A stretch of 64,000 bases of DNA from Achromobacter spanius (GTDB lineage Bacteria > Pseudomonadota > Gammaproteobacteria > Burkholderiales > Burkholderiaceae_B). The position numbers and the translations under genes are program-made. How positions within the stretch are numbered: the first letter of the stretch is position 1; every line of letters begins with the position of its first letter. Location of the stretch: NCBI RefSeq assembly GCF_002812705.1, contig NZ_CP025030.1:2542001-2606000 (forward strand), written 5' to 3'. Positions 25,328-33,720 of the stretch are shown piece by piece. Below the pieces are notes generated by a model. It did no database searches, was not told the origin of the DNA, and saw only the letters and a program-made list of their open reading frames with translations.

Positions 25328-26692
25328 CTAGGCGTCGAGCCACCCGGCCTGATGCTGTTGCACCACCCTGTCCACCGATGCCGCGCACTGCCCCAGGTAA
25401 CCTGCGGGGTCGGTCAGGCGCAGGATCTCTGCTTCGCCCAGCAGCGCCGCCAGGTCCTTATGCTGGCGCAGCGCCTGGGCGAAATCGAGCTTGTGCGTGA
25501 TGCCATGCATGGATGCGTCGTAGATCCATTCGTGGGCGGTCTGCTTGCCCACGCGCTCGGACAGTTCCAGCATCACGTGTTCGGACAGCAGGTAGCCCCG
25601 CATGCGGTCCAGGTTCAACGCCATGGCGTCCGCGTCCACCCGCAACCCGGCCAGCAGGTTCTTGGCCTGGAACAGCATGGCGCCGGCAATCAGGCAGCAT
25701 TCGGGCAGGGCTTTCCATTCGATCTTCCAGGCAATGCCGTCGCGCTCGCCTTCCTGCACCATGCCTTCCAGCATCAGCGCCGCGTTGGCGCGCAGGGGGC
25801 GGCACAGGCCCGCCAGGTTCTCGGCGGACGTGGGGTTGCGCTTGTGCGGCATGGTCGACGAGCCCAGCTTGCCCGCCGAGAACGCCTCTTCCACTTCGCC
25901 GAATTCGTTTCTTTGCATGTTGAAGAGTTCGTTGCCGATCTTCGACAAGGTGGCGCCCAGCATGGCCAGCACCAGCGCGTACTCGGTGAAGCGGTCGCGC
26001 GCGGGCGCCCAACTGACGGCGGGCGCGGCCAGCCCCAGCTTGGCCAGCGTGCGGCGTTCGACCTCTTCGGCCTGCTCGCCCAGCGAGGCCTGGCTGCCCA
26101 CCGCGCCGGCCACCATGCCCACGAGCATGCGCGCTTCGCATTCTTTCAGGCGGTCGTGATGGCGCGACAGCTCGTCCAGCCAGACCGCGCATTTGTGGCC
26201 GAAGGTGATCGGCAGCGCCTGCACGCCGTGCGTGCGCCCCGCCATGGGCGTGTCGCGATGCGTCAGCGCCAGGCGCGCCAGTTCCTGCCCCACGGCGGTC
26301 ACGTCGCGCAGGATGACGCCATGCACCTGCTTAAGCTGCAAGGCCACGCCGGTATCCACCACGTCTTGCGTGGTGGCGCCGTAGTGCACCCATTCGCCAT
26401 GATCCGGTCCGCAACGTGCCTGCAATTGCTTCAGCGCGGGCACCAGCGAATGCTTGATGCGGCGAATCTCGGCCGACATCTGCGTGATGTCGATGTTGGA
26501 AATATTGGCCTGGGCACGGATCTCGCGGGCGGCGGCCTCTGGAATGATGCCCAGCTCGGCCTGCGCTTCGGCCAGCGCCGCTTCAAAGTCCAGCCACTTC
26601 TGGATGCGGTTCTCTTCCGAGAAGATGTCGCGCAGTTCGTCGGTGCTCCACAGATGCTGGAGCGACTGCATATCGAAAACGGAAACGGGCAT
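25328..26692 (-). CDS. adenylosuccinate lyase-family lyase (PcaB/ASL superfamily)
   Basis: A 454-residue member of the fumarase/aspartase/argininosuccinase superfamily. The signature loop GSSTMPHKRNP near residue 285 carries the catalytic Ser; THYGATTQD-like HYGATTQDVVDTG and GRTHGVQALP supply the other conserved regions. Superfamily members cleave C-N or C-O bonds of succinyl compounds, releasing fumarate, or cycloisomerise carboxymuconate. The context (FAD dehydrogenase, Bug, sulfurtransferase, reductase) argues against purine synthesis. The start at 26692 lies 18 nt after the FAD dehydrogenase stop. Confidence 0.88.
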   Translation of the reverse strand: MPVSVFDMQSLQHLWSTDELRDIFSEENRIQKWLDFEAALAEAQAELGIIPEAAAREIRAQANISNIDITQMSAEIRRIKHSLVPALKQLQARCGPDHGEWVHYGATTQDVVDTGVALQLKQVHGVILRDVTAVGQELARLALTHRDTPMAGRTHGVQALPITFGHKCAVWLDELSRHHDRLKECEARMLVGMVAGAVGSQASLGEQAEEVERRTLAKLGLAAPAVSWAPARDRFTEYALVLAMLGATLSKIGNELFNMQRNEFGEVEEAFSAGKLGSSTMPHKRNPTSAENLAGLCRPLRANAALMLEGMVQEGERDGIAWKIEWKALPECCLIAGAMLFQAKNLLAGLRVDADAMALNLDRMRGYLLSEHVMLELSERVGKQTAHEWIYDASMHGITHKLDFAQALRQHKDLAALLGEAEILRLTDPAGYLGQCAASVDRVVQQHQAGWLDA

Positions 26693-26710
26693 GGCGCAAG
26701 GTCCTGGTGA

Positions 26711-28156
26711 TTAGGAAAGCTTGGGGGCGGGGCGCGGCAACAGGCGTCCCGGATTGAAGGTGCCCAGCGGGTCCAGCGCATGCTTGATGCGCTGCATGAG
26801 CTCGACGGACACGGCGGGTTTGAATTGCAGAAACGCTTGCTGCTTGAGCCGGCCGATGCCGTGCTCGGCGGAAATCGAACCGCCCAGCGCGGCGGCGACT
26901 TCGTGCACGATGTCATGTACCGCGTCTTCCTGGGCACGGAAAGCCGCGTCGTCCATCGCCAGCGGTTTGCTTTGGTTGTAGTGAAGATTGCCGTCGCCCA
27001 CATGGCCGAAGCAGACGATGCGGATGCCGGGCATCAGCGCCTGCAAGCGGCTGTCGGCGGTGGCGATGAATTCGGGGATGCGGGATACCGCCACCGAAAT
27101 GTCGTGCTTGATGGACGGGCCGTCCAGCCGCTGGGCTTCGGGCACATGTTCGCGCAGGGCCCATAGTTCATGTGCCTGGCGGTGGGATGCCGCGATCACC
27201 GCATTGGTCACGCCGCCGTCTTCCATGGCCGCTTCCAGCACGCCGTGAACGGCGGGCTCGGGGTCCATCAAGGCGGATGTCTCGGACACATCGAACAGCA
27301 CCATCCAGGGCGCGGGCTGGGCCAGGGGGTCGCGCATGCCATCCAGCGGGTGCGTAAGCACTTGGGCCAAAGTCTGTTGGCCGATCAGTTCAAAGGCCGT
27401 GACCCGTTCGCCCACGGCGTCGGTCAGCCGGGCCAGCAGATCCACCGCCGCTTGCGGCGTGGGCACCGCCACCCAGGCGGTCACCACCTTGCGCGGCGGC
27501 GCGTACAGCTTGAAGGACGCGGCGGTCACCACGCCCAGCGTGCCTTCGGCGCCGATGAACCATTGCTTCAGGTCGTAGCCGGTGTTGTCCTTGCGCAGCG
27601 TGCCCAGTTGATTCAGCACGCTGCCGTCGGCCAGCACCACTTCCAGGCCGAGTGTCAGGTCGCGCGTGTTGCCGTAGCGCAGCACCTGTTTGCCACCCGC
27701 GTTGGTGGACACCACACCGCCCACCGTGGCGCTGCCTTCCGAGGCCAGCGACAGGGCAAACAAGCGGCCCACGTTCGCGGCCGCCTGTTGCGCGGCAAGC
27801 ACCGTGCAGCCGGCCTCCAGCGTCATGCTGTTGTCCAGCGCGTCCACGCGGCGCACTGCCGTCATGCGGTCCAGGCTGAGCACCAGTTCCCGGCCCGAGG
27901 CATCGGGCGTGGATCCGCCGACCAGCCCGGTGTTGCCGCCCTGCGGCACCACGGCCACGCCTTGCGCGGCGCACAGCGCCACCACCTGCGACACCTCCTG
28001 CGTCGTGGCCGGACGCACCACGGCGCGCGCCGCGCCGGGGAAGTTGCGGCGCCAGTCGGACGTGTAGCGGGCCGTGTCCGCCGCCGCGGTCAGTACCTGC
28101 GCGGGGCCCACGATGGCGCCCAGCGCCGTGGCGAATGCATCACTTTGATTGGGCAT
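26711..28156 (-). CDS. D-2-hydroxyacid FAD dehydrogenase (GlcD/D-2-hydroxyglutarate dehydrogenase family)
   Basis: A 481-residue FAD_binding_4 plus FAD-oxidase_C protein. VVPQGGNTGLVGGSTPDASG and GGVVSTNAGGKQVLRYGNTR form the FAD site. HVGDGNLHYN and SAEHGIGRLK in the C-terminal half are the metal/substrate motifs of D-2-hydroxyglutarate and D-lactate dehydrogenases. It is soluble and feeds electrons to an acceptor such as ETF. It is the first gene of the leftward operon, about 100 nt downstream of the double IclR box at 28253-28291. It may oxidise a malate-like or larger 2-hydroxy acid. Confidence 0.9.
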   Translation of the reverse strand: MPNQSDAFATALGAIVGPAQVLTAAADTARYTSDWRRNFPGAARAVVRPATTQEVSQVVALCAAQGVAVVPQGGNTGLVGGSTPDASGRELVLSLDRMTAVRRVDALDNSMTLEAGCTVLAAQQAAANVGRLFALSLASEGSATVGGVVSTNAGGKQVLRYGNTRDLTLGLEVVLADGSVLNQLGTLRKDNTGYDLKQWFIGAEGTLGVVTAASFKLYAPPRKVVTAWVAVPTPQAAVDLLARLTDAVGERVTAFELIGQQTLAQVLTHPLDGMRDPLAQPAPWMVLFDVSETSALMDPEPAVHGVLEAAMEDGGVTNAVIAASHRQAHELWALREHVPEAQRLDGPSIKHDISVAVSRIPEFIATADSRLQALMPGIRIVCFGHVGDGNLHYNQSKPLAMDDAAFRAQEDAVHDIVHEVAAALGGSISAEHGIGRLKQQAFLQFKPAVSVELMQRIKHALDPLGTFNPGRLLPRPAPKLS

Positions 28157-28252
28157 AATGCTACGGTTCGCACGGCCGGGCGTAACGCTGCGGCGCTTGC
28201 GGTCTCCTGGTTGAAACGCAGACGGCGGTCCCTGGTCCGGTAGCCGTCTTTC

Positions 28253-28291
28253 GTTTCATTGGTTAAAATAGGTTTTATTGAACAAAACTAT
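28253..28291. promoter_or_regulatory. double IclR box, divergent operon/iclR region
   Basis: Two near-palindromic 15-mers, TTTCATTGGTTAAAA (28254-28268) and TTTTATTGAACAAAA (28273-28287), start 19 bp apart. The whole 39 bp matches the site at 30460-30498 at 32 of 39 positions with no gap. It lies between the FAD dehydrogenase and IclR genes. Confidence 0.78.
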
Positions 28292-28308
28292 AGGAAGCAT
28301 CCGAAACC

Positions 28309-29037
28309 GTGTCAAGCGAGAATTCCCCTAAGCCGCCCGCCGGCGTGCTCGAACGCGGCATCTCCGTTCTGGAATGCTTCGATGAAAACAATCTGCGCCT
28401 GTCGCTGCGCGACCTGGCCGAACGCACCGGGCTGGACAAAGCCACCTTGCTGCGTCTGCTGGGCGTGTTCATCAAGGCGCGCATGATTCATCGTTTTGAC
28501 AGCAGCACCTACGCGCTGGGGCCCGCGCTCTTGCACATGGGCATGCTTTATCGCGACACCTTCGACCTGGGTTCGCGCTTGCAGCCGGTGTTGCGCAGCA
28601 TCATGGAACAGACGGGCGAAACGGTGGCGCTGTACGTGCGCAGTGGTGAAGACCGCATCTGCCTGTACCGCGAAAACACCTCGCGCGAGGTGCGTCATCA
28701 CGTTGAAGTCGGCAAGCGCATCAGCCTGAAGGACGGCGGGTCATCGGCGCATGTGCTGCGCGCCTTTACCGGCGGCGTTACGCCGCTTGCGGACAGCATC
28801 CATGAGAACGGCTACGCCATGACCCGGTCCGAGCGGGTCGCTGAAATGGCGTCGGTGGCCGTGCCGGTATTCGATGCGGATGACGCCTTCATTGGCGCGC
28901 TGGTCGTGCTGGGGCTGGCATCGCGCCACGACGAGGCCGCGCAGATCAAGGCCGTGGATATCGTGCGCCACGAGCTTGCGCAGCAAGGGTTTCGGACCAC
29001 GCCGCCAGCGGCCTGTACGCCCAAGGGCAAGGCGTAA
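28309..29037 (+). CDS. IclR-family transcriptional regulator
   Basis: A 242-residue IclR protein with a GTG start at 28309 (AGGAAG about 10 nt upstream). The winged helix-turn-helix spans about 10-70 (VLERGISVLECFDENN, LRDLAERTGLDKATLLRLL). The effector domain includes GEDRICLYRENTSREVRHHV. It is divergent from the lyase operon and convergent with the MmgE/PrpD gene. The same double operator precedes both of those, so it probably controls both and itself. Confidence 0.92.
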   Translation: MSSENSPKPPAGVLERGISVLECFDENNLRLSLRDLAERTGLDKATLLRLLGVFIKARMIHRFDSSTYALGPALLHMGMLYRDTFDLGSRLQPVLRSIMEQTGETVALYVRSGEDRICLYRENTSREVRHHVEVGKRISLKDGGSSAHVLRAFTGGVTPLADSIHENGYAMTRSERVAEMASVAVPVFDADDAFIGALVVLGLASRHDEAAQIKAVDIVRHELAQQGFRTTPPAACTPKGKA

Positions 29038-29065
29038 GCGGGCTGCGGCGCCCGCTTGTGTTTCT
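29036..29065 (+). terminator. intrinsic terminator of the second IclR gene
   Basis: AAGCGGGC (29036-29043) pairs with GCCCGCTT (29050-29057) around a 6-nt loop, followed by GTGTTTCT. It overlaps the IclR stop and separates it from the convergent MmgE/PrpD gene. Confidence 0.78.
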
Positions 29066-30452
29066 ACTGCTGGCGCGGGCCCGCGCCGCCGAATAATTCG
29101 GGGGGCGGCAGGCAGATCGCCTCGTCTTCGCGGGCGTCCGTGAAGCGCTCGCACCAGGCCACAATGGCTGCTGCCTGCGCATCATCCATGGCCGGCGCGA
29201 AGGCGCGCATGCGGGCTTGCAGCGCGTCCCAGGTGTAGGGGTCTTCCGGATCGCCGCGACGCAGCTTTCTCAGCACGCTCCATTGCTGTCCGCCCTTCAG
29301 CGTGAGCGTCACGCGGCAAGGCCGCAGGCTTGGAAACTCCTGTTGGAACACATCGCTGGTGCGTACCGTGATGCGGCGCGCCAAGGCCAGCAGGGCGGGC
29401 GCATGCAAGTCGGGCGACTCCATGTCTTCAATGCCCAGCTTGCCGGTCAGCACCAGGCGCGCCACCACGTAGCGCAAGCAAAAGCAGGTTTGCGCGGGAT
29501 TGACGGGCCATTCGACGCCGGCGATTTTCAGCGCGTGCGTGAAGATTTCAACGTCCAGCGATTCGATGTCGTCCGGCGCGGGCGCGTGGATGTCCAGCAG
29601 TTCCTGGGTGGCGTCCAGCGGCGTGAACAATTGCGCGCAGCAGGGCCAGGCCTTGATGGTGGCGGTGTTCAGGCGTTCGGGCGCGTCCAGGTTGATGTCC
29701 AGCGCGTCCAAGGGGCCATCGCCTTGCAGCAAGCGGTACAGTCCGCGCGCACCCGTTGCGAAGCGCTGCGCGCCGGGCAGCCCGGCACGCGCCGCATAAG
29801 CGGCCGTCATGCCGTTGCGCACGGCGAAGGCGGGGTGCAGCGACTTGGCTTCGTGCGCCTCATCGTCCACCAACTGCCACAGGCCCGCCGCCTGCGTGGC
29901 GCCGATGCCCAGCGCATGGTGCAGCGCTTGCGGCCCCAGCCCCAAGGCGGTGGCCGACGCCGCCGCCGCGCCCACCGCGCCCGCCGTGGCGGTGGCGTGA
30001 AAGGACGCGGCATGGCGCGTGCCCAGCGCTTCGCCCAGCCGCAGCGACACTTCGTACCCGGCAATGATGGCGTCCGCTACCTGGCGCTGCGTCATGCCGC
30101 CGCTTGCCGCCAGCGCCAAGGTGGGGGTGACCGACACCACGCCGGGGTGCAGCATCGCGGCGCGGTGCGCGTCGTCGATCTCACGCAAGTGGGCGATGGC
30201 CGCATTGGCGAAGGCGGCGCCGTTGGCGTTCATGCCCATGCCGCCGAAGATCGGAACGTTGCCGGCGCCGGGGTGGCAGTCGTGCGCGGTGCGGCGATAG
30301 CGATCGGCGGCAGGCGTGCCGGCCGCTGACCAGCCCGCGGTGAACCAGTCCAGCAAGGCTTGCGCCAGGCGTTCGCGGGTGGGCAGGGGAATGGGCTGCT
30401 GGCGCAGGCGGCTTAGGTGGGCGACCAGGGATGCTTCGGGAGTGGATGTCAT
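29064..30452 (-). CDS. MmgE/PrpD-family protein (dehydratase/epimerase superfamily)
   Basis: A 462-residue MmgE/PrpD protein. HATATAGAVGAAAASATALG (about 150-170), DDEAHEAKSLHPAFAVRNG and IKAWPCCAQLFTP are the conserved core stretches. Known members include 2-methylcitrate dehydratase, cis-aconitate decarboxylase and iminodisuccinate epimerase. No prp genes are nearby, so methylcitrate metabolism is unlikely. The ATG at 30452 lacks a clear ribosome site and the double IclR box starts only 7 nt upstream, consistent with repression. It is separate from, but probably co-regulated with, the lyase operon. Confidence 0.87.
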   Translation of the reverse strand: MTSTPEASLVAHLSRLRQQPIPLPTRERLAQALLDWFTAGWSAAGTPAADRYRRTAHDCHPGAGNVPIFGGMGMNANGAAFANAAIAHLREIDDAHRAAMLHPGVVSVTPTLALAASGGMTQRQVADAIIAGYEVSLRLGEALGTRHAASFHATATAGAVGAAAASATALGLGPQALHHALGIGATQAAGLWQLVDDEAHEAKSLHPAFAVRNGMTAAYAARAGLPGAQRFATGARGLYRLLQGDGPLDALDINLDAPERLNTATIKAWPCCAQLFTPLDATQELLDIHAPAPDDIESLDVEIFTHALKIAGVEWPVNPAQTCFCLRYVVARLVLTGKLGIEDMESPDLHAPALLALARRITVRTSDVFQQEFPSLRPCRVTLTLKGGQQWSVLRKLRRGDPEDPYTWDALQARMRAFAPAMDDAQAAAIVAWCERFTDAREDEAICLPPPELFGGAGPRQQ

Positions 30453-30459
30453 GGCTTAT

Positions 30460-30498
30460 GTTTCATTGAATAAAAAATATTTTATTTAACAAAACAAT
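30460..30498. promoter_or_regulatory. double IclR box in front of the MmgE/PrpD gene
   Basis: Boxes TTTCATTGAATAAAA (30461-30475) and TTTTATTTAACAAAA (30480-30494), with the same orientation, spacing and 32/39 identity as the site at 28253-28291. It abuts the MmgE/PrpD start, so bound protein would block transcription. Confidence 0.78.
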
Positions 30499-30669
30499 AA
30501 ACCATTGCGCCTGGAATTTAAACCTGCTGAGGTTCATGGCGCTTCGGTTGAATGACCGTGTCGCGCGCGTAACTCATATCAACTCCGATGATCGGAATTT
30601 TCAGATTCCCGCCGACGCAAATGGCGGGCTTGGACGACACGCAATAATCCACACCGCTGCGACAAAAAC

Positions 30670-30695
30670 AAAAAGCTGCCCTAAGACAGCTTTTT
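30670..30695 (-). terminator. terminator of the toxin-antitoxin operon
   Basis: AAAAAGCTG (30670-30678) and CAGCTTTTT (30687-30695) form a 9-bp stem with A/T tails on both sides. It lies just past the toxin stop at 30716 and can work in either direction. Confidence 0.85.
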
Positions 30696-30715
30696 GCCTT
30701 GGCGGATGCTGTTCA

Positions 30716-31111
30716 TCACCAAACAGTATGCACGTGCGAGTAATCGCGGATCTTCAAGTCAGCAGAGACTAGAGGCGCGGAATACTGCCGTGCTGTGGCC
30801 ACGATGATGCGGTCCGCCGGGTCCTTATGAAACTCGCCGGGCAGGTCGACCGAATGTACCGAAATGCGAACATCAACGGGTACAAAACGGACCGTCGGCA
30901 CCTGGGCAACAGTGTCCAACCAGGCCATCGCATCCATATTCAAAGCGAGACGTCCCGCCTTGGCCAGCATTGCCACTTCCCAAGCGCTGATGGCCGAAAC
31001 CAGGATTTCGCCACCTTGCATCTCGGCTTCGATGACTTCTCGAGCGCGACGACTTAGCTGAGAATCTTCCGCGATCCACCACACCAGCGCGTGGGTATCC
31101 AGCACGATCAT
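30716..31111 (-). CDS. VapC-type PIN-domain toxin
   Basis: A 131-residue PIN-domain ribonuclease. Acidic residues expected for the metal site are visible: D5 (IVLDTHALVWW), E45 (SAWEVAML), D97/D100 (KDPADRIIVA) and D118 (VSADLKI). Such toxins cut tRNA or rRNA when the antitoxin is lost. I chose the ATG at 31111 because it overlaps the antitoxin stop (ATGA) and starts at the PIN fold; the frame to 31126 adds five residues. It is followed by a strong terminator. Confidence 0.92.
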   Translation of the reverse strand: MIVLDTHALVWWIAEDSQLSRRAREVIEAEMQGGEILVSAISAWEVAMLAKAGRLALNMDAMAWLDTVAQVPTVRFVPVDVRISVHSVDLPGEFHKDPADRIIVATARQYSAPLVSADLKIRDYSHVHTVW

Positions 31112-31347
31112 TGCGCTGCCTCCCACAAGTCGTCACTTACCGGTGACAACGGATCGTCGAACCGCAAAACGGACCCACGAAGTACGTCAAGCGGATCTCG
31201 CTTCACCGGTTCCCGATAGGGCCGGATTTCCAGCGCAGGCTTGCCGTGGTCCGTAACGACAATTGACTCGCCGGTAGATTCAACCTGCCGGAAAAGTTCA
31301 AGGGCCCGAGCTTTGAACTCGGATTTCGACACCAGTTGACTGGGCAT
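31108..31347 (-). CDS. Phd/YefM-type antitoxin
   Basis: A 79-residue antitoxin. The N-terminal Phd/YefM fold (VSKSEFKARALELFRQVES, SIVVTDHGKPALEIRPY) binds DNA, and the acidic C-terminal tail probably covers the toxin active site. It is translated just ahead of the PIN toxin with a 4-nt overlap. Two ATGGTCATT direct repeats upstream are the likely autoregulatory site. Confidence 0.9.
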   Translation of the reverse strand: MPSQLVSKSEFKARALELFRQVESTGESIVVTDHGKPALEIRPYREPVKRDPLDVLRGSVLRFDDPLSPVSDDLWEAAQ

Positions 31348-31361
31348 GATGCCCCCTAAAA

Positions 31362-31383
31362 ATGGTCATTGAATATGGTCATT
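31362..31383. promoter_or_regulatory. direct repeats upstream of the antitoxin gene
   Basis: ATGGTCATT at 31362-31370 and again at 31375-31383, 13 bp apart, 15 nt before the antitoxin start. They overlap the last codons of the LysR gene (stop at 31379). They are a candidate binding site for the antitoxin complex. Confidence 0.55.
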
Positions 31384-32350
31384 TTATCAGGGCCTTGTCA
31401 TTTAAAGCCACCCCCGCGTTTCCTTCTCGCATCAACGCCTCCACCAGCAGACTCAACGCAGGGCTTTTCGGCGCGCCTTTCCTGAACACCAGTTCGTACG
31501 GCTCGCTGCGTGACTTCAGGGCCAAGGCCAGCGTGCCGACCAAGCCGTTGCGGCAGAAGTAGTTAGCGACGTCTTCGGACACCAGCGCAACCAGATCCGT
31601 GTTGCGGCTTAGCAGCGTCAGCGTGGCCAGCGCCGAGGTGGTTTCGATCAGGTGCAGGGGGAAATTCAATTCGGCTTCGTGGAACTCACGTTCCAGCAGC
31701 CGGCGCATCGGCATGTGCGCGCGATAGACCACCCAGCGGCTGTCCTGCAATTCGCGTAGTTCCACGGCGTCCGCGCCCATCGCCGTATGGCGCACGTTGG
31801 CGATCACGGCCAGCGACTCGGGCTTGATGACGATGGATTCGTACAGCTCCTGGTTACGCCCGACGGACGACCGGCAGATGGCCGCATCCAGCCGTCCGCG
31901 TTCGATCAGGCCGAGCAAGGTCTCGCTGGTGTCTTCCACAATCTCCACCGACATGCGCGGCTGCCGGCCCAACAGGTGCGTGACGGCATCGGTCAGCAGC
32001 GGCACGGCGCCCATGATGGTGCCGATGACCAGGCGGCCGCCCGCACCGCTGGCAATGGCATCCAGTTCAAACCGCAGCTTGTTGATATCCGCCTGGATCA
32101 AGCGCGCGAAGCGCAGCGCGCACAGGCCGGCTTCGGTGGGAATCAGCCCTCGATTGGTGCGCGCGAACAGCTCCACCTGCAAGGTCTGCTCCAGCTCGCG
32201 CAGCGCCTTGCTGGCGCCGGGCTGGGTCAGGCCGATCTTGTCGGCGGCGGCCAGCAGCGAGCCGCATTCCTCAATGGTGATGAGCAGCCGGAGCTGCTTG
32301 GCATGCAGCCGCGACATGACGGAATTCAGGCTGGGGGGAACGTTTGCCAT
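31379..32350 (-). CDS. LysR-family transcriptional regulator
   Basis: A 323-residue LTTR. The helix-turn-helix (about 12-72) reads HAKQLRLLITIEECGSLLAA and GLTQPGASKALRELEQ, like the GbpR/CbnR-type branch. The ATG at 32350 is used, although an internal ATG at 32317 is also possible; neither has a clear Shine-Dalgarno. It is divergent from the Fe-alcohol dehydrogenase-MHS-aldehyde dehydrogenase genes and probably controls them. Confidence 0.9.
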   Translation of the reverse strand: MANVPPSLNSVMSRLHAKQLRLLITIEECGSLLAAADKIGLTQPGASKALRELEQTLQVELFARTNRGLIPTEAGLCALRFARLIQADINKLRFELDAIASGAGGRLVIGTIMGAVPLLTDAVTHLLGRQPRMSVEIVEDTSETLLGLIERGRLDAAICRSSVGRNQELYESIVIKPESLAVIANVRHTAMGADAVELRELQDSRWVVYRAHMPMRRLLEREFHEAELNFPLHLIETTSALATLTLLSRNTDLVALVSEDVANYFCRNGLVGTLALALKSRSEPYELVFRKGAPKSPALSLLVEALMREGNAGVALNDKALIK

Positions 32351-32458
32351 GAATAAAAGTTATAGCTGTATAGAAAGTCGTCAGTGTACTGAAGCGCGGC
32401 CCGTGCCTAGACTCGTCCCTTCTCATCGGGACCAAGTTTTTCAAGGAAAAGAGGCAGC

Positions 32459-33595
32459 ATGGCACTGATCAATTACGTGACCGAAATTCACTTCGGCGCC
32501 GGGGTCCTGGCGGACCTGCACGACGTCTGTGAGCGCTTGGGTATTACCAAACCTTTGATCGTGACCGACCGGGGCGTGGAAGCGGCGGGCATCGTCGACC
32601 GCGTGAAGTCGGCGCTGGGCCACGCCAACCTGGCCGTGTTCAACGACACGCCGCCCAACCCGTCTGAAGCGGCGGTGCGCGCGGGCGTGGCCAGCTTGAA
32701 GCAGGCGGATTGCAACGGCGTCATCGCCGTGGGCGGTGGCTCTTCCATTGACCTGGCCAAGGCGGTGGCGGTGTCCGCGCGCCATGACGGCCCGCTGCGC
32801 CAGTTCGCCTTGATTGAAGGCGGCGTGCAGAACATCACGGCGGCCACGCTGCCCATCGTCGCCATTCCCACCACGGCGGGCACCGGCAGCGAGGTGGGCC
32901 GGGGCGCGATCATCATCCTGGACGATGGGCGCAAGGTGGGCATCTTGTCGCCCCACGTCATTCCCAAGGTTGCCATCTGCGACCCCGAATTGACGCTGGG
33001 TTTGCCCGCGGGCCTGACCGCCGCCACCGGCATGGACGCCATTGCCCACTGCATCGAAACCTTTCTGGCGCCGGCCTTCAACCCGCCGGCCGACGGCATT
33101 GCGCTGGATGGCTTGTGGCGCGCATGGCGTCACATTGAAGTGGCGGTCAACGAGCCGGGCAACATTCAGGCGCGCGCCAACATGATGAGCGCGTCCCTGC
33201 AAGGGGCGTTGGCGTTTCAGAAGGGCTTGGGCTGCGTGCACAGCCTGAGCCATTCGCTGGGCGGCATCAACCCCAAGCTGCATCACGGCACGCTCAACGC
33301 CATTTTGCTGCCGGCCGTGGTGCGCTTTAACCGTGGCGCGGAAACCGTGGCGCATGAAGACAAGATCGCGCGGCTGGCGCAGGCCATGGGCTTGCCGGCC
33401 ACGCTGTCGGTGGAAGAGGCCCTGGCCAACAAGAGCCGCGCGTTGAATCTGCCGACGGGCCTGGGCGAACTGGGCGTTACAGAAGACCTTTACGAACGCA
33501 TCGTGAAGGGCGCGCTGGCCGATCACAGCCACCGCACCAACCCGCGCGACGCCAGCGCCGATGACTACGTGGAGATGCTGCGCGCATCGACATAG
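32459..33595 (+). CDS. iron-containing alcohol dehydrogenase
   Basis: A 378-residue group III (Fe-type) alcohol dehydrogenase. GGGSSIDLAKAVAV (about 97-110) is the NAD site and TTAGTGSEVGRGA a second conserved loop. DAIAHCIE and HSLSHSLGGINPKLHHG supply the Asp and His metal ligands. It oxidises a primary or hydroxy-acid alcohol to the aldehyde. With the semialdehyde dehydrogenase two genes on, an alcohol-to-acid route is likely. AGAGG lies upstream of the ATG. Confidence 0.92.
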   Translation: MALINYVTEIHFGAGVLADLHDVCERLGITKPLIVTDRGVEAAGIVDRVKSALGHANLAVFNDTPPNPSEAAVRAGVASLKQADCNGVIAVGGGSSIDLAKAVAVSARHDGPLRQFALIEGGVQNITAATLPIVAIPTTAGTGSEVGRGAIIILDDGRKVGILSPHVIPKVAICDPELTLGLPAGLTAATGMDAIAHCIETFLAPAFNPPADGIALDGLWRAWRHIEVAVNEPGNIQARANMMSASLQGALAFQKGLGCVHSLSHSLGGINPKLHHGTLNAILLPAVVRFNRGAETVAHEDKIARLAQAMGLPATLSVEEALANKSRALNLPTGLGELGVTEDLYERIVKGALADHSHRTNPRDASADDYVEMLRAST

Positions 33596-33641
33596 AACGT
33601 GCGCGCCTGGCGCGTGTGCATATACATCGCGTTGCCGTTAA

Positions 33642-33672
33642 GCGCCCATCCCGCATCCGCATGGGAGGGCGC
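33642..33672. other. intergenic hairpin between the alcohol dehydrogenase and MHS genes
   Basis: GCGCCC (33642-33647) pairs with GGGCGC (33667-33672), extended by CCC/GGG inside. No T-tract follows; an A/C-rich stretch runs to the ribosome site of the transporter gene. It may tune expression between the two genes. Confidence 0.4.
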
Positions 33673-33720
33673 CATGTATTCAAACAATCAAACAACTAAA
33701 CAATCCAAATAGGTGGAGAC

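Noticed and set aside
23227..25500. Very long + strand open frame (757 codons) opposite the MST and Bug genes
   Set aside because: Composition is Arg/Gly/His-rich as expected of an antisense frame in high-GC DNA, and no family motif is present. The opposite strand has complete, well-conserved genes.
29064..30452. 2-methylcitrate dehydratase (prpD) assignment
   Set aside because: The family is large, and no prpB or prpC gene is near. The regulon context points to another substrate.
30536..30772. 78-codon + frame between MmgE/PrpD and the toxin gene
   Set aside because: It runs through the terminator stem and the antisense of the toxin end; no ribosome site or family similarity.
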